This document shows positions 34,796 to 43,392 of a DNA stretch of 64,000 nucleotides, one piece after another; within the stretch, counting starts at the first letter, position 1; every line of letters begins with the position of its first letter. The stretch is from Bacillota bacterium (GTDB lineage Bacteria > Bacillota > Clostridia > Oscillospirales > Ruminococcaceae), in contig JAEYNX010000021.1 of the NCBI GenBank assembly GCA_023412215.1, positions 38,017 to 102,016 of the forward strand, given 5' to 3'. Below the pieces are notes generated by a model. The model worked only from the letters and a program-made list of their open reading frames with translations, was not told the DNA's origin and made no database searches. Made by a program: the position numbers and the translations under genes.

Positions 34796-35377
34796 ATGGA
34801 AGACAAAAAAGCAGCATTATTTTCTAACGCCAAAGAACTGTTTGCGGTAAAAGGCTTAAAGGACACCAATGTTGCCGACATCACCAAGGCAGCCGGGGTA
34901 AGCGTCGGCTCGTTTTATAACTACTACCCTTCCAAGGATAAGCTCTTTATGGAGATCTTTAAAGAGGAAACCGCACAGCTGATGAAACGCATTATGGGTT
35001 CTATCAACCTCGACGAAAGCCCCGAAAAACTAATCAAGCAGCTTTTGGTGTTCAACATGGAGGGCATGATGTCCAACCCCATACTGTGCCAGTGGTACAA
35101 CAAAGAGGTCTATAACAAGATAGAACAGCTGTATAGAGAAGAAAACGGGATACAAACCGTCGATTTCATCTACCGCGATTTCGTTAAGCTGATTCAAAGG
35201 TGGCAGGCGGAAGGAAAGATGAGAAGTGATATCAGCTGCGAGATGATCATGGCCATCTTTGAGGCGATTATAAGAATCGGCTATATCAAGGAGGAAATCG
35301 GGCTGCAGTACTTCCCCGCCCTTCAGGACTATATAACCGATTTCGTGCTCAAAGGCCTGACCGACTGCGCACAATAA
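34796..35377 (+). CDS. TetR/AcrR-family transcriptional regulator
   Basis: The ATG at 34796 follows AGAGG and gives 193 residues. Residues 1-50 are the TetR helix-turn-helix (NVADITKAAGVSVGSFYNYY then SKDKLF). The C-terminal ligand region has no recognisable specificity. It is the first gene of a six-gene operon (regulator, ApbE, FMN-binding protein, methyltransferase, flavodoxin-like, membrane protein) and most likely represses it through the dyad at 34694-34731. The inducer is unknown. Confidence 0.93.
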   Translation: MEDKKAALFSNAKELFAVKGLKDTNVADITKAAGVSVGSFYNYYPSKDKLFMEIFKEETAQLMKRIMGSINLDESPEKLIKQLLVFNMEGMMSNPILCQWYNKEVYNKIEQLYREENGIQTVDFIYRDFVKLIQRWQAEGKMRSDISCEMIMAIFEAIIRIGYIKEEIGLQYFPALQDYITDFVLKGLTDCAQ

Positions 35378-35431
35378 CCTTTTTGCGCGCATTGTATGTA
35401 TCATCGCGGTGTATGTAAGGAGAGATGGTCT

Positions 35432-36391
35432 GTGAATGAAATACCCTGCGCTGAATCCATCCATTTCGCCATGGGCACCGAGATCATGTACAAAGTGTTC
35501 GGTACACACGCGCAGGAGGCTGTAACCGCTGCCAAGCAGGAAGCCAAACGGCTGGAAGGGCTGCTCAGCCGCTTTCTTCCGCAAAGCGAGGTAAGCCGCC
35601 TCAACGCCTCGGCCGGCCGACAGGCGGTAAGGCTCAGCGAAGAAGTATTCGAGGTACTCAATCGGGCGCTCGGCTATTCCCAGCTTTCACAGGGCCTTTT
35701 CGATGTTACCGTCGGCCCGCTGGCGGACCTGTGGGATTATAAGCATGCGACAAAGTCCCCCGCGGGCACGGAGATACAAAGGATTCTCCCGCTCGTTGAT
35801 TACCGCGATATAGAATTAGACTATACGAACAAAACTGCCCGGCTGCGGCACCCGGGGCAGTCGGTGGATTTGGGCGGGATCGGCAAGGGCTTTGCGGGAG
35901 ACCGGTTTATGGAGCTGTTTAAGGAGTATGGCGTCACCTTGGCCTTTTGCAACATCGGCGGCAATATGTCCACACTGGGGAGCAAGCCCGACGGCTCACC
36001 GTGGCTGGTGAGCATCCGGCACCCGCGGCAAGAGGGCCTGTTGGGCGCGGTTGCGGTAACGGGTAAGGCCGTGGTCACCTCCGGGGATTACGAGCGCTAT
36101 TTTATCGACGATGAAGGCAGACGGTACCATCACATTTTAAACTCCGCCACCGGCTACCCGGCACAATCCGGGCTCATCAGCGTGACGGTGATCGCCGAGA
36201 ACGGCATGGCCGCCGACGCGCTGTCCACCGCGGTATTTGTATCCGGATTGGAAAAAGGGTATGCCCTTATAAAAAAGGGGCGACAAGCGGAGATGGTTTG
36301 CGTAGATGCGAAGCTGCAGGTCTATCTTACACAAGGTATAAAAGACTGCTTTCAGAGCGCCTGCGGAATAAAAACAAATCTGATTGAGTGA
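35432..36391 (+). CDS. apbE: FAD:protein FMN transferase
   Basis: The GTG at 35432 follows AAGGAGAG and gives 319 residues; a longer frame from 35396 lacks a site. ApbE motifs are clear: MGTEIMYKVFG near the start, SVDLGGIGKGFAGDRFMEL, NIGGNMSTLGSKPDGSPW and HHILNSATGYPAQSG. The enzyme links FMN from FAD to a Thr or Ser of a target protein. The next gene encodes such a target with an SGAT motif. No lipoprotein signal is visible, so this ApbE may act in the cytoplasm or be membrane-associated some other way, although most ApbE proteins act outside. Confidence 0.93.
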   Translation: MNEIPCAESIHFAMGTEIMYKVFGTHAQEAVTAAKQEAKRLEGLLSRFLPQSEVSRLNASAGRQAVRLSEEVFEVLNRALGYSQLSQGLFDVTVGPLADLWDYKHATKSPAGTEIQRILPLVDYRDIELDYTNKTARLRHPGQSVDLGGIGKGFAGDRFMELFKEYGVTLAFCNIGGNMSTLGSKPDGSPWLVSIRHPRQEGLLGAVAVTGKAVVTSGDYERYFIDDEGRRYHHILNSATGYPAQSGLISVTVIAENGMAADALSTAVFVSGLEKGYALIKKGRQAEMVCVDAKLQVYLTQGIKDCFQSACGIKTNLIE

Positions 36392-36403
36392 GGAAGATAT
36401 CTT

Positions 36404-36856
36404 ATGAAAACTACCGTAAAACGAAGGGGGAAAATCAGCGTGTGGGTTGTGTTGTTGGTGATTTTAGGGGTAATTGCAGTAGGGCTTGGCATTACGATGC
36501 TGGCCTTTGAACCGGGGCGCCGGGAGGCACTGAACCTTACCATCTCGCCGGTGGATTTTAAAAATCTGCGCAACGGCACCTACGTGGGGGAGTATAAGGG
36601 CCAAAAGGACAGCCTGCGGAACACCAAGGTGCAGGTAACCGTGGAGGCGGGGGCTGTTACGGACATCGACGTACTGGAAGGCGCCTTGGCCAAGGAAAAG
36701 CAGACGGTTGAGGTGCGGGGCGGGCTTAGCATCCAGAACCTGTTTGAACGGGTAATCGATTCGCAGTCTCTGCAGGTGGATGCCATCAGCGGTGCCACCA
36801 TTTCCTCCAAGGTGCATCTCAAGGCCGTTGAAAACGCGCTAAAGCAGGCGCAATAA
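36404..36856 (+). CDS. Membrane-anchored FMN-binding (flavinylated) protein
   Basis: The product has 150 residues: a basic N-terminus, one membrane helix at about 12-34, then a single FMN-binding domain of the RnfG/NqrC type. The acceptor motif DAISGATISS places the flavinylated threonine at residue 132. The domain should lie outside the membrane. It is 12 bases after apbE and is the obvious substrate of that enzyme. A single-domain, single-helix form differs from full RnfG. The protein probably passes electrons to an extracytoplasmic acceptor; the partner reductase is not evident in the operon. Confidence 0.9.
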   Translation: MKTTVKRRGKISVWVVLLVILGVIAVGLGITMLAFEPGRREALNLTISPVDFKNLRNGTYVGEYKGQKDSLRNTKVQVTVEAGAVTDIDVLEGALAKEKQTVEVRGGLSIQNLFERVIDSQSLQVDAISGATISSKVHLKAVENALKQAQ

Positions 36857-36877
36857 AGCGAGTAAAGGGTGGGTCTT

Positions 36878-37333
36878 GTGGAAAAAAGAATGTCGGTAAT
36901 GGGTATCGGGCACAAGGCGGGAACGGTTATCGGCAGCTATCTGGTTGTAACAATCCTTCTAAGCATTCTCTTTAGGCCTCTATTCCAAATGACGAATCAG
37001 TCGTATGCCGTGCTGTTGACTGTCGGCATTATCATGGCGGCGGTGGGGTTTTCGCTGAATCTGGCCGCCGCGTCTCAGATGCTTATGGCACACAGGAACT
37101 ACAGGCTGGCAACCACGGGGTTCTACGGCATCTTTCTGCATCCCATGTACTTCTTTCAGGTGTTCATCACACTCCCCGGCATTACGCTGCTGTTTAACTC
37201 ATGGCTGGTACTTACCACGATACCGGTCGGCATCGTTGCGGTCAGGCAGTTCTCAAAAGAGGAGAATCGTCTGGCAAACCGCTACGGTGAAGCGTATCAG
37301 GCGTATCTGCAGAAGGTGCCAATCAAGTTCTAA
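36878..37333 (+). CDS. Membrane methyltransferase-like protein (ICMT/PEMT family)
   Basis: The product has about 151 residues from a GTG at 36878; a GTG at 36869 overlaps the AAAGGGTGG site, and an ATG at 36890 is also possible. It has about four membrane helices. The C-terminal signature GFYGIFLHPMYFFQVFI, then EENRLANRYGEAYQAYLQKV, is that of the isoprenylcysteine/phospholipid methyltransferase fold, where Arg/His and two Glu residues bind S-adenosylmethionine. The usual Arg before His-Pro is replaced by Leu (LHP), so activity is uncertain. It lies between flavoprotein genes. Confidence 0.75.
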   Translation: MEKRMSVMGIGHKAGTVIGSYLVVTILLSILFRPLFQMTNQSYAVLLTVGIIMAAVGFSLNLAAASQMLMAHRNYRLATTGFYGIFLHPMYFFQVFITLPGITLLFNSWLVLTTIPVGIVAVRQFSKEENRLANRYGEAYQAYLQKVPIKF

Positions 37334-37406
37334 GTTTTTTACAAACAGAATTCTATCATGCCGCAGGCTAAACGTACGGCACGCAAAACAGGATGGAGGT
37401 TATAGC

Positions 37407-37943
37407 ATGAAGATCGCAGTCGTTTCTTATTCATATACCGGCAACAACGAGGCCTTATCGGACGCCGTGGCCAAGGCGCTGTCGGCCGACCACATCAGGA
37501 TTGCGGAGAAAGCGCCCCGGAAGACGGGTACCATCGTGATGGATATGATGTTTAACCGCACGCCCCGGGTGCAGCCCCTCCCAGCCGCGCTTGGGCAGTA
37601 TGAGCAGGTGCTTTTCGTAGCCCCGGTGTGGATGGGGCTGGCCGCGTCTCCCCTGCGCTCTTATTTTAAGCATCTGAAGGCCAACCCGCGCCCCTACGCC
37701 TTTGCCTCTATCAGCGGCGGCGCGCTGAACCCCAACCCGAAGCTAAAGGACGGCTTGACGAAGAGAACGGGGGCCAAACCCACCGCCCTTATTGATTTGC
37801 ATATTGCCGATCTCCTGCCGTCCGAGCCTAAACCCACCATGAAGGATATGGGCGCTTACCGCTTAAAGGACGAGGAGATTGCCAGGCTCGCCGGAAAGAT
37901 TGTGAAGGCCTTAGAAAGCACTATGGAGCTTCATAATCAATAA
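37407..37943 (+). CDS. Flavodoxin-like protein
   Basis: The ATG at 37407 follows GGATGGAGG and gives 178 residues; the longer frame from 37236 overlaps the previous gene. The N-terminus IAVVSYSYTGNNEAL has the flavodoxin phosphate loop (S-Y-T-G-N), and VLFVAPVWMGLAASPLRSYF matches the second flavin-contact strand. It probably binds FMN and could feed electrons to the flavinylated membrane protein, which is inference. A palindrome AGCAGCAA/TTGCTGCT overlaps its stop region (37943-37958). Confidence 0.85.
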   Translation: MKIAVVSYSYTGNNEALSDAVAKALSADHIRIAEKAPRKTGTIVMDMMFNRTPRVQPLPAALGQYEQVLFVAPVWMGLAASPLRSYFKHLKANPRPYAFASISGGALNPNPKLKDGLTKRTGAKPTALIDLHIADLLPSEPKPTMKDMGAYRLKDEEIARLAGKIVKALESTMELHNQ

Positions 37944-38016
37944 GCAGCAATTGCTGCTGCAAAAAAACACCCCTGCTGTTTGTCCGATATTGTAAAGCCG
38001 CTTCCTGCCGCTATCA

Positions 38017-38073
38017 TTTTCCTCCGGCCACACGCATAAGAATAACCATGAACGTGAAACGGAGGAAAGTACA
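38017..38073 (+). promoter_or_regulatory. Hairpin able to sequester the ribosome-binding site
   Basis: TTTCCTCCG (38018-38026) is the exact complement of CGGAGGAAA (38060-38068), which contains the Shine-Dalgarno sequence of the gene starting at 38074. The loop is 33 bases. Pairing would block translation unless the loop or another factor opens it. It does not match a riboswitch family that I recognise. Confidence 0.5.
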
Positions 38074-38778
38074 ATGAACAATGAGACAAGGCATAAACGG
38101 TATTTGATGCTGCAGAACATCGTGGCATGGGGCGCTATCTGGGGCATATTCGAAGCGACGGTTGGGTATCTGCTGCATCTTTTACCCTTTAATATCGGTT
38201 GGTTCATCTGGTACCCCGTCGCATGTTTCTTTATGGCCAACGTATACCGCAAAACGCGAAGCACCTGGTCGGTTGTGTTTGTGGGAACACTGTGCGCGTT
38301 GATCAAGATGCTCAACCTGCTGCTGCCGGGCAGGATAGACAGGGTGCTCAACCCGGCCATTTCCATTGTGTTTGAGGCGCTGGCCATGGCGGCGGTAATC
38401 TTTGGGGTAAATCGCTTGTTCGGTAAACAAAAGAATCTGCTTGTAAAGGCCGCAGCCGCCTTGGCCATGAATACGGGCTGGCGCCTTCTGTATATCCTGT
38501 ACCTGCTCCTCCTGGTGCCGGGCTGGATACGCGAGGTGTCGGTAATCAGCAGTATGGATAAGTTTATCCCGTTTTTCATCACCCAAAATCTCATTACCAG
38601 TTTGGTGTTATTCATTGGTTACCAATTTAAGTCGGCAATCTTCAAGCCGGTCGAGGCCTTGGAACAACGTATCTTCTCCATCCGCACAAAGATGCGGGCG
38701 TCCGCTGTGGCAGCGGTAAAAATCGGCGCCGTCGTGCTGATGCTGGGCGCAAACGTTGTGCTTGAGCTGATATTATAG
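38074..38778 (+). CDS. Integral membrane protein, unknown function
   Basis: The product has 234 residues with about six hydrophobic helices (starting around residues 13, 40, 63, 92, 128 and 205). The segment AWGAIWGIFEATVGYLLHLL is reminiscent of the small-molecule-binding S components of ECF transporters, but I cannot assign it. GGAGGAAAG precedes the ATG and can pair with an upstream complementary sequence. It ends the TetR-controlled flavoprotein operon, so a part in flavin or quinone traffic is conceivable. Confidence 0.78.
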   Translation: MNNETRHKRYLMLQNIVAWGAIWGIFEATVGYLLHLLPFNIGWFIWYPVACFFMANVYRKTRSTWSVVFVGTLCALIKMLNLLLPGRIDRVLNPAISIVFEALAMAAVIFGVNRLFGKQKNLLVKAAAALAMNTGWRLLYILYLLLLVPGWIREVSVISSMDKFIPFFITQNLITSLVLFIGYQFKSAIFKPVEALEQRIFSIRTKMRASAVAAVKIGAVVLMLGANVVLELIL

Positions 38779-38799
38779 CCAGAGAGCACTTATAAATTA

Positions 38800-38835
38800 A
38801 AAACTCCGCCCCGATAACGGGCGGAGTTTTTGTTG
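38800..38835 (+). terminator. Terminator of the flavoprotein operon
   Basis: AAAACTCCGCCC (38800-38811) pairs perfectly with GGGCGGAGTTTT (38819-38830), followed by further T residues. It also faces the convergent ferritin-like gene. Confidence 0.9.
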
Positions 38836-38843
38836 TGACAGTA

Positions 38844-40103
38844 TTAAGACAGAATACCAACCCTTGCGGTACGCGCGATCTGCGTATTGTCCGTTGCTCT
38901 GTCCGAGAGCTCGCAAACCGGATTGGGCTGTGCTTCCGCGCGGTAGTCGATATTAAACTGCTGCTGGTGCATCGCAACGGCGTTATGGCTGGCGACGGCA
39001 TTCACGTCATGGTTTACGCGGCCCTGATAGAAGAAGAATTCATGATCATGCGGCAGCTCGGAAACGGGTATATACTGCTCGCGGTTAGCGGTAAGCTCGA
39101 TCTGCTGCGCAAGAACCTGACGGACATAGTCGCGGGTATCGTGGAACTGCAGGAGCTTGGGGAAGTGGCCGCCGGGTATTACCTGCTGCCAATCCTTGCC
39201 CTCGTAGTGCTGCAGCAGCTCCGCCGCCTTGTGCAGATGCGCAATCTCCTGCTGCAGGTGCATCTCCCAGATGGATTTTACGTTTGCGTCCAGTTCATCC
39301 TGATAAAACGAGTAATAGAGATAGCATTCCATATATTCATGCAGCAGCAGGTTTTCAAGCCACGTGGCCTTCGGGTCCAGCAGCGACCCGTAATGGCTCA
39401 CATGCTGCTCCTCGATCATGGCGATCTCCAGATAAAGCTGACGGCCCAGGTCGTTATAATAGGTGTTGCCGAGGTTCATATAGAAATTCATGGTCTGCTG
39501 CTCGCCGGAGGTGATGATCAGCGTATTGAGCTTGGTGCGGATATCCGCCGTTTTAAAGTCCACCGGGTTCTTCACCGACTCAAACGGGAAGCGGTGCTCC
39601 GCGATGGTGGGGCGTCCCGGCGTGATGTCTACATAGCTTTTCACCAGCTGCTGCGCCGGAATCTGTGAGTCCAGATCCAAGAGGTTGGAATAGCGGTAAA
39701 GATGGTCGAAGTCCTCTAACAAGGCAAAATCCAAGGCCTGCTTTACATAGGCATTGGGTTCGTTCTGCGCAAGCCATGCGGTTAGGTCCACTGCCACATG
39801 CTCATAGCCGATGGTGGTCTCCAACTGGGTCTCATCAATCGGTTTAAGCCAGTTGATGTGCTTTTGCTGCAGCTGTTCCACCCTGCGGGACAGTGCCAGC
39901 TCCCTGCGCAGGTCGTTGTCTTGGCAGTTGCGGTGAAACTGGTGCTTAAACAGCGCGGATTCCACCTCAATGCCGTTCATCAAGATGATGCGTATCTTGG
40001 TGTACGGGTCAACGGTTTGCTTGTTGTAGGGCGTGGGGTAGACGGTAGCCCAGTCCATAATGCCGTCTTCCATCTTTATGGGCCTTTGTTCGAATGGATT
40101 CAT
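38844..40103 (-). CDS. Ferritin-like protein, unknown function
   Basis: The product has 419 residues and no signal or membrane helix. The C-terminal half has helices carrying carboxylate/histidine pairs: LEIAMIEEQHVSHYGSLL, LHEYMECYLYYSFYQDE and MHLQQEIAHLHKAAELL. ExxH pairs in two or more helices are the mark of di-iron ferritin-like folds such as rubrerythrin. The N-terminal 200 residues are unusual and Gln/Asn-rich. AAAGGAG precedes the ATG. It is divergent from the molybdenum hydroxylase genes. I do not recognise the family; oxygen or peroxide handling is a guess. Confidence 0.72.
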   Translation of the reverse strand: MNPFEQRPIKMEDGIMDWATVYPTPYNKQTVDPYTKIRIILMNGIEVESALFKHQFHRNCQDNDLRRELALSRRVEQLQQKHINWLKPIDETQLETTIGYEHVAVDLTAWLAQNEPNAYVKQALDFALLEDFDHLYRYSNLLDLDSQIPAQQLVKSYVDITPGRPTIAEHRFPFESVKNPVDFKTADIRTKLNTLIITSGEQQTMNFYMNLGNTYYNDLGRQLYLEIAMIEEQHVSHYGSLLDPKATWLENLLLHEYMECYLYYSFYQDELDANVKSIWEMHLQQEIAHLHKAAELLQHYEGKDWQQVIPGGHFPKLLQFHDTRDYVRQVLAQQIELTANREQYIPVSELPHDHEFFFYQGRVNHDVNAVASHNAVAMHQQQFNIDYRAEAQPNPVCELSDRATDNTQIARTARVGILS

Positions 40104-40192
40104 TTCCTATCTCCTTTACATTTTGTTATCTATTCTTTAACCGGAGTATAAAAATATACCTATCTGTATAATAAAAAAAGGAAAGGGGAAGA

Positions 40193-42556
40193 TTGAATAA
40201 TAATAAGGAAGGTGGGTGCATCCGCTTGAATACGGCAATCGGGAAAAATATTAAGCGCAAGGAATCGTGGGACAAGGTGACGGGAAAGGCAAAGTATGCA
40301 GATGACCTGCCGGTCGTGGATACCCTTGCCGCCCGATTGCTCACCGGCACCTGCGCGCACGCACGCATTCTGAGCATCGACACCTCAAAGGCCGCGGCTC
40401 TAAAGGGCGTTAAAGCCGTTTTAACCGGCACCGATTGCAAGGAGCGGTTTGGCCCCCTGCTGCTCGACCGCCCCGCGCTGGCCTTAGATGTGGTGCGCTA
40501 CGCGGGGGAGCCTGTCGCGATGGTTGTCGCGCAGGATGAGCCCGCAGCCGAGCAGGCGGTAAGGCTTATTCAAGTGGAGTACGAGCAGCTGCCGGTTGTC
40601 CTCACCCCGTCTCAGGCGCTGGCCGAAGGCGCGTTTGTCATTCACAGCCCGACCAACGGTTATAAAAAGGTGATGACAGATGTTTATCCCGAGGCGGGAA
40701 GCAATGTCGCCAGCCGTTACCGCATCCGAAAAGGAGATGCCGCACAAGCCTTTGCCCGCTGTGAAGTCGTTGAGCAACGGCGCTTTTTTTTACCGCCTTC
40801 CGATCATCTGGCGATGGAGGTGCGCACCGCCCGCGCGGAGATCTCGGCGGACGGCACTGTGCTGATTACGACCGCGTCGCAGTCGCCTTACACCGTGCGC
40901 AATCAGCTCTCCGACGCGTTTTTAATACCGGCGGGCCAGATACAGGTGCGGGTGCCGTTTGTGGGAGGCGGGTTTGGTGGAAAGGCCCCGGTGATGCTCG
41001 AGATACTGGCCTTTCTGGCCTCCCGCAGCGTAGGCGGCAAGGCCGTTCGGCTCACGATCCCCCGAGAACAGGATATGACCGCCGCACCCTGCCGTCTGGG
41101 GCTGGAGGCGGATATCAAGATCGGGGCGAGCAGGGACGGCATCCTTCAAGCCGCCGAGATGACCTATTGGCTGGACTGCGGCGCCTATACGGACATTGCG
41201 CCCTATATGACCAAAGCGATCGCGGCGGACTGCACCGGCCCGTACCATCTGGAAAACCTCTCCTGCGACGCGCTGTGTGTATATACCAACCACACCTACG
41301 CAACCTCCTACCGGGGCTTCGCGCATGAATCCTACACCTTCTGTGTGGAGCGCGTATTGGACATGCTGGCGCGCAGCTGCGCGCTCGACCCGCTGGAGTT
41401 CCGACTTAAAAACGCGATACATCCGGGCAGCCTCACACCTACTCAGGTTTCATGCACAGCCAGCCTCACGGGGGACCTGATGCAGTGCCTAAACAAGGTA
41501 AGGCAGCTTGCGCAATGGGACGGCGGGAATGCCACCTTGGTGAAGCAGGATACCGTGCGTGCCAAGGGGGTCTCCTGCTTCTGGAAAACCGAGAATCCAC
41601 CCACCGACGCGATTTCCGGTGCGCTCATCACCTTTAACCCCGACGGGAGCGTTAACCTCGTGACCGGCGTGGTGGAGATGGGCTCCTGCGGGCAGACCCA
41701 TCTTGCGCAGATGCTGGCCGAAAAGCTGAAGATTGACCCGGGGCAGGTGCATGCCGTGATGGCGGTGGATACCCGCATTGCACCCGAACACTGGAAAACG
41801 GTGGCCAGCCTCACCGAGTATATGGCAGGGCACGCCGTGGTGCGCGCCGCAGACGACCTGTTAAACCAATTGCGCAGCAACGGCGCGGAGGCATTCGGCT
41901 GCCCTGCCGATGAAATTGAGATTGCCCACGGGCGGGTGTATTCAAAGAAGAACCCCGAACGCTTCATCGCGTTCAAAGACATCGTTCAGGGGTACAAAGC
42001 GCCGGACGGGGCGTCCGTCGGCGAGCCGGTCTTGGGGCGCGGAGGGTTCATGCTCAAGGGGCTCAGTCTGCTCAATCCGCAGACCGGCCAAGGTAAAACC
42101 GGCCCGGAGTGGACCTTGGGGGCGCAGGTGGTGGAGGTGGAGGCCGACCTTAAAACCTACACCTACCGCATCCTGAGCGCTTCAACGGTAATCGACATAG
42201 GCAATGTGATCAACCCCGACTCCATGCGTTCGATCGTAGCCGGTGGAATGGCGATGGGCGTCAGCTTGTCCAGCCGGGAGGCTTATACGTACGATGCAAA
42301 CGGTATTCTGCAAACCCCCACCCTGCGCACCTACAAGCTGATGCACATCGGTCAGGAGCCGGATTACCGGGTGGACTTTGTGGAAACGCCTGAGGAAAGC
42401 TCACCCTACGGCGTGCGCAGCTTCGCCGAGCACGGCATCATCGGCATCCCCGCGGCGCTCGGGAATGCGCTCTCGGCGGCCTTCGGCAAGGAATATCTGT
42501 TCTTGCCGCTTACGCCGGAGAGGCTTTGGCGCGCGTCAACGGAGGGCAAAACATGA
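40193..42556 (+). CDS. Molybdenum hydroxylase large subunit (xanthine dehydrogenase family)
   Basis: The TTG at 40193 follows AAAGGGG and gives 787 residues; a TTG at 40227 is an alternative. The N-terminal domain (WDKVTGKAKYADDLPV) and molybdopterin-binding motifs FVGGGFGGKAPVMLEILAFL and VEMGSCGQTHLAQMLAEKL are typical. The active-site glutamate region reads GVRSFAEHGIIGIPAALGNA rather than the usual GVGEP, and the substrate loop is SYRGFAHESYTF instead of AFRGFGAPQ. These differences suggest a substrate other than hypoxanthine. It is the first gene of a large-FAD-FeS operon; the iron-sulfur and FAD genes overlap or abut it. Confidence 0.88.
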   Translation: MNNNKEGGCIRLNTAIGKNIKRKESWDKVTGKAKYADDLPVVDTLAARLLTGTCAHARILSIDTSKAAALKGVKAVLTGTDCKERFGPLLLDRPALALDVVRYAGEPVAMVVAQDEPAAEQAVRLIQVEYEQLPVVLTPSQALAEGAFVIHSPTNGYKKVMTDVYPEAGSNVASRYRIRKGDAAQAFARCEVVEQRRFFLPPSDHLAMEVRTARAEISADGTVLITTASQSPYTVRNQLSDAFLIPAGQIQVRVPFVGGGFGGKAPVMLEILAFLASRSVGGKAVRLTIPREQDMTAAPCRLGLEADIKIGASRDGILQAAEMTYWLDCGAYTDIAPYMTKAIAADCTGPYHLENLSCDALCVYTNHTYATSYRGFAHESYTFCVERVLDMLARSCALDPLEFRLKNAIHPGSLTPTQVSCTASLTGDLMQCLNKVRQLAQWDGGNATLVKQDTVRAKGVSCFWKTENPPTDAISGALITFNPDGSVNLVTGVVEMGSCGQTHLAQMLAEKLKIDPGQVHAVMAVDTRIAPEHWKTVASLTEYMAGHAVVRAADDLLNQLRSNGAEAFGCPADEIEIAHGRVYSKKNPERFIAFKDIVQGYKAPDGASVGEPVLGRGGFMLKGLSLLNPQTGQGKTGPEWTLGAQVVEVEADLKTYTYRILSASTVIDIGNVINPDSMRSIVAGGMAMGVSLSSREAYTYDANGILQTPTLRTYKLMHIGQEPDYRVDFVETPEESSPYGVRSFAEHGIIGIPAALGNALSAAFGKEYLFLPLTPERLWRASTEGKT

Positions 42557-43392
42557 TTCCATTTGACTTTACCTACTGCCGCCCGGACTCGTTAAAAGAA
42601 GCGGCCGATGCCTATGCCCAGCTCAGTGCCGAAGGGAAAAATGCGGTTTATTACGGCGGGGGCAGCGAGATCATCACCATGTCCCGCGCGGGCAGCATCC
42701 GGCCGGACGCGGTCATCGACATTAAAAACATCCCCGATTGCGGCGTGTTAACGATTGACGGTGAGGCGCTGCATATCGGTGCGGCGTGCACGCTTAATCA
42801 GGTAAAGGAATCCAAGCTGTTCCCCCTGCTGGGGCTTGCCTGCGGGCGGATCGCCGACCACACCAACCAGTGCCGCATCACATTGGGGGGGAACCTGTGC
42901 GGAACCATCCTCTACCGGGAAACCAGCCTGCCGCTGTTGCTTTCCGATGCTTCCCTGACCCTTTGCAGCCCGCAGGGAGAACGCACCGTACCCTTTCAAA
43001 GCGTATTTGATGGGCGGATGCAGCTAAAGCCGGGGGAATTCATCGTAACGGTGCATGTGCCCGACTGGGCACTGCACGCCCGCCACGCGCATATTAAAAA
43101 AACGACGAATGAAAAAATCGATTATCCGCTGGTGAACGTTACCGCCCTGTGGAAGGAGGATGTGCTGCGTACAGCCTTTAGCGGCGTCTGCTCCTATCCT
43201 TTTCGCAGCGGGCAGATCGAAGCGGTTTTAAACAACCGCGCGCTGCCCTGCCGTGAGCGCGCGGAAGGGGCCCTCGGCCTGTTGCCCGAACCGCCGTACG
43301 GCGACGCGGAGGGCTCGGGGGAATACAGGCGCTTCGTGCTTCAAAACACCCTGTGCGCACTGCTGGAGGAGTGGGAAAATGGTGCGATATGA
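42553..43392 (+). CDS. Molybdenum hydroxylase FAD-binding subunit
   Basis: The ATG at 42553 overlaps the previous stop (ATGA) and follows GGAGGG, giving 279 residues. The vanillyl-alcohol-oxidase-type FAD domain shows AVYYGGGSEIITM for the pyrophosphate loop and QCRITLGGNLCGTILYRETS for the second contact. The C-terminal part is the CO-dehydrogenase flavoprotein domain. It passes electrons from the iron-sulfur subunit to NAD or another acceptor. Confidence 0.9.
   Translation: MIPFDFTYCRPDSLKEAADAYAQLSAEGKNAVYYGGGSEIITMSRAGSIRPDAVIDIKNIPDCGVLTIDGEALHIGAACTLNQVKESKLFPLLGLACGRIADHTNQCRITLGGNLCGTILYRETSLPLLLSDASLTLCSPQGERTVPFQSVFDGRMQLKPGEFIVTVHVPDWALHARHAHIKKTTNEKIDYPLVNVTALWKEDVLRTAFSGVCSYPFRSGQIEAVLNNRALPCRERAEGALGLLPEPPYGDAEGSGEYRRFVLQNTLCALLEEWENGAI

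Noticed and set aside
38835..39668. A plus-strand frame of 277 codons
   Set aside because: It is antisense to the ferritin-like gene, which has the ribosome-binding site, the metal motifs and the better codon use.
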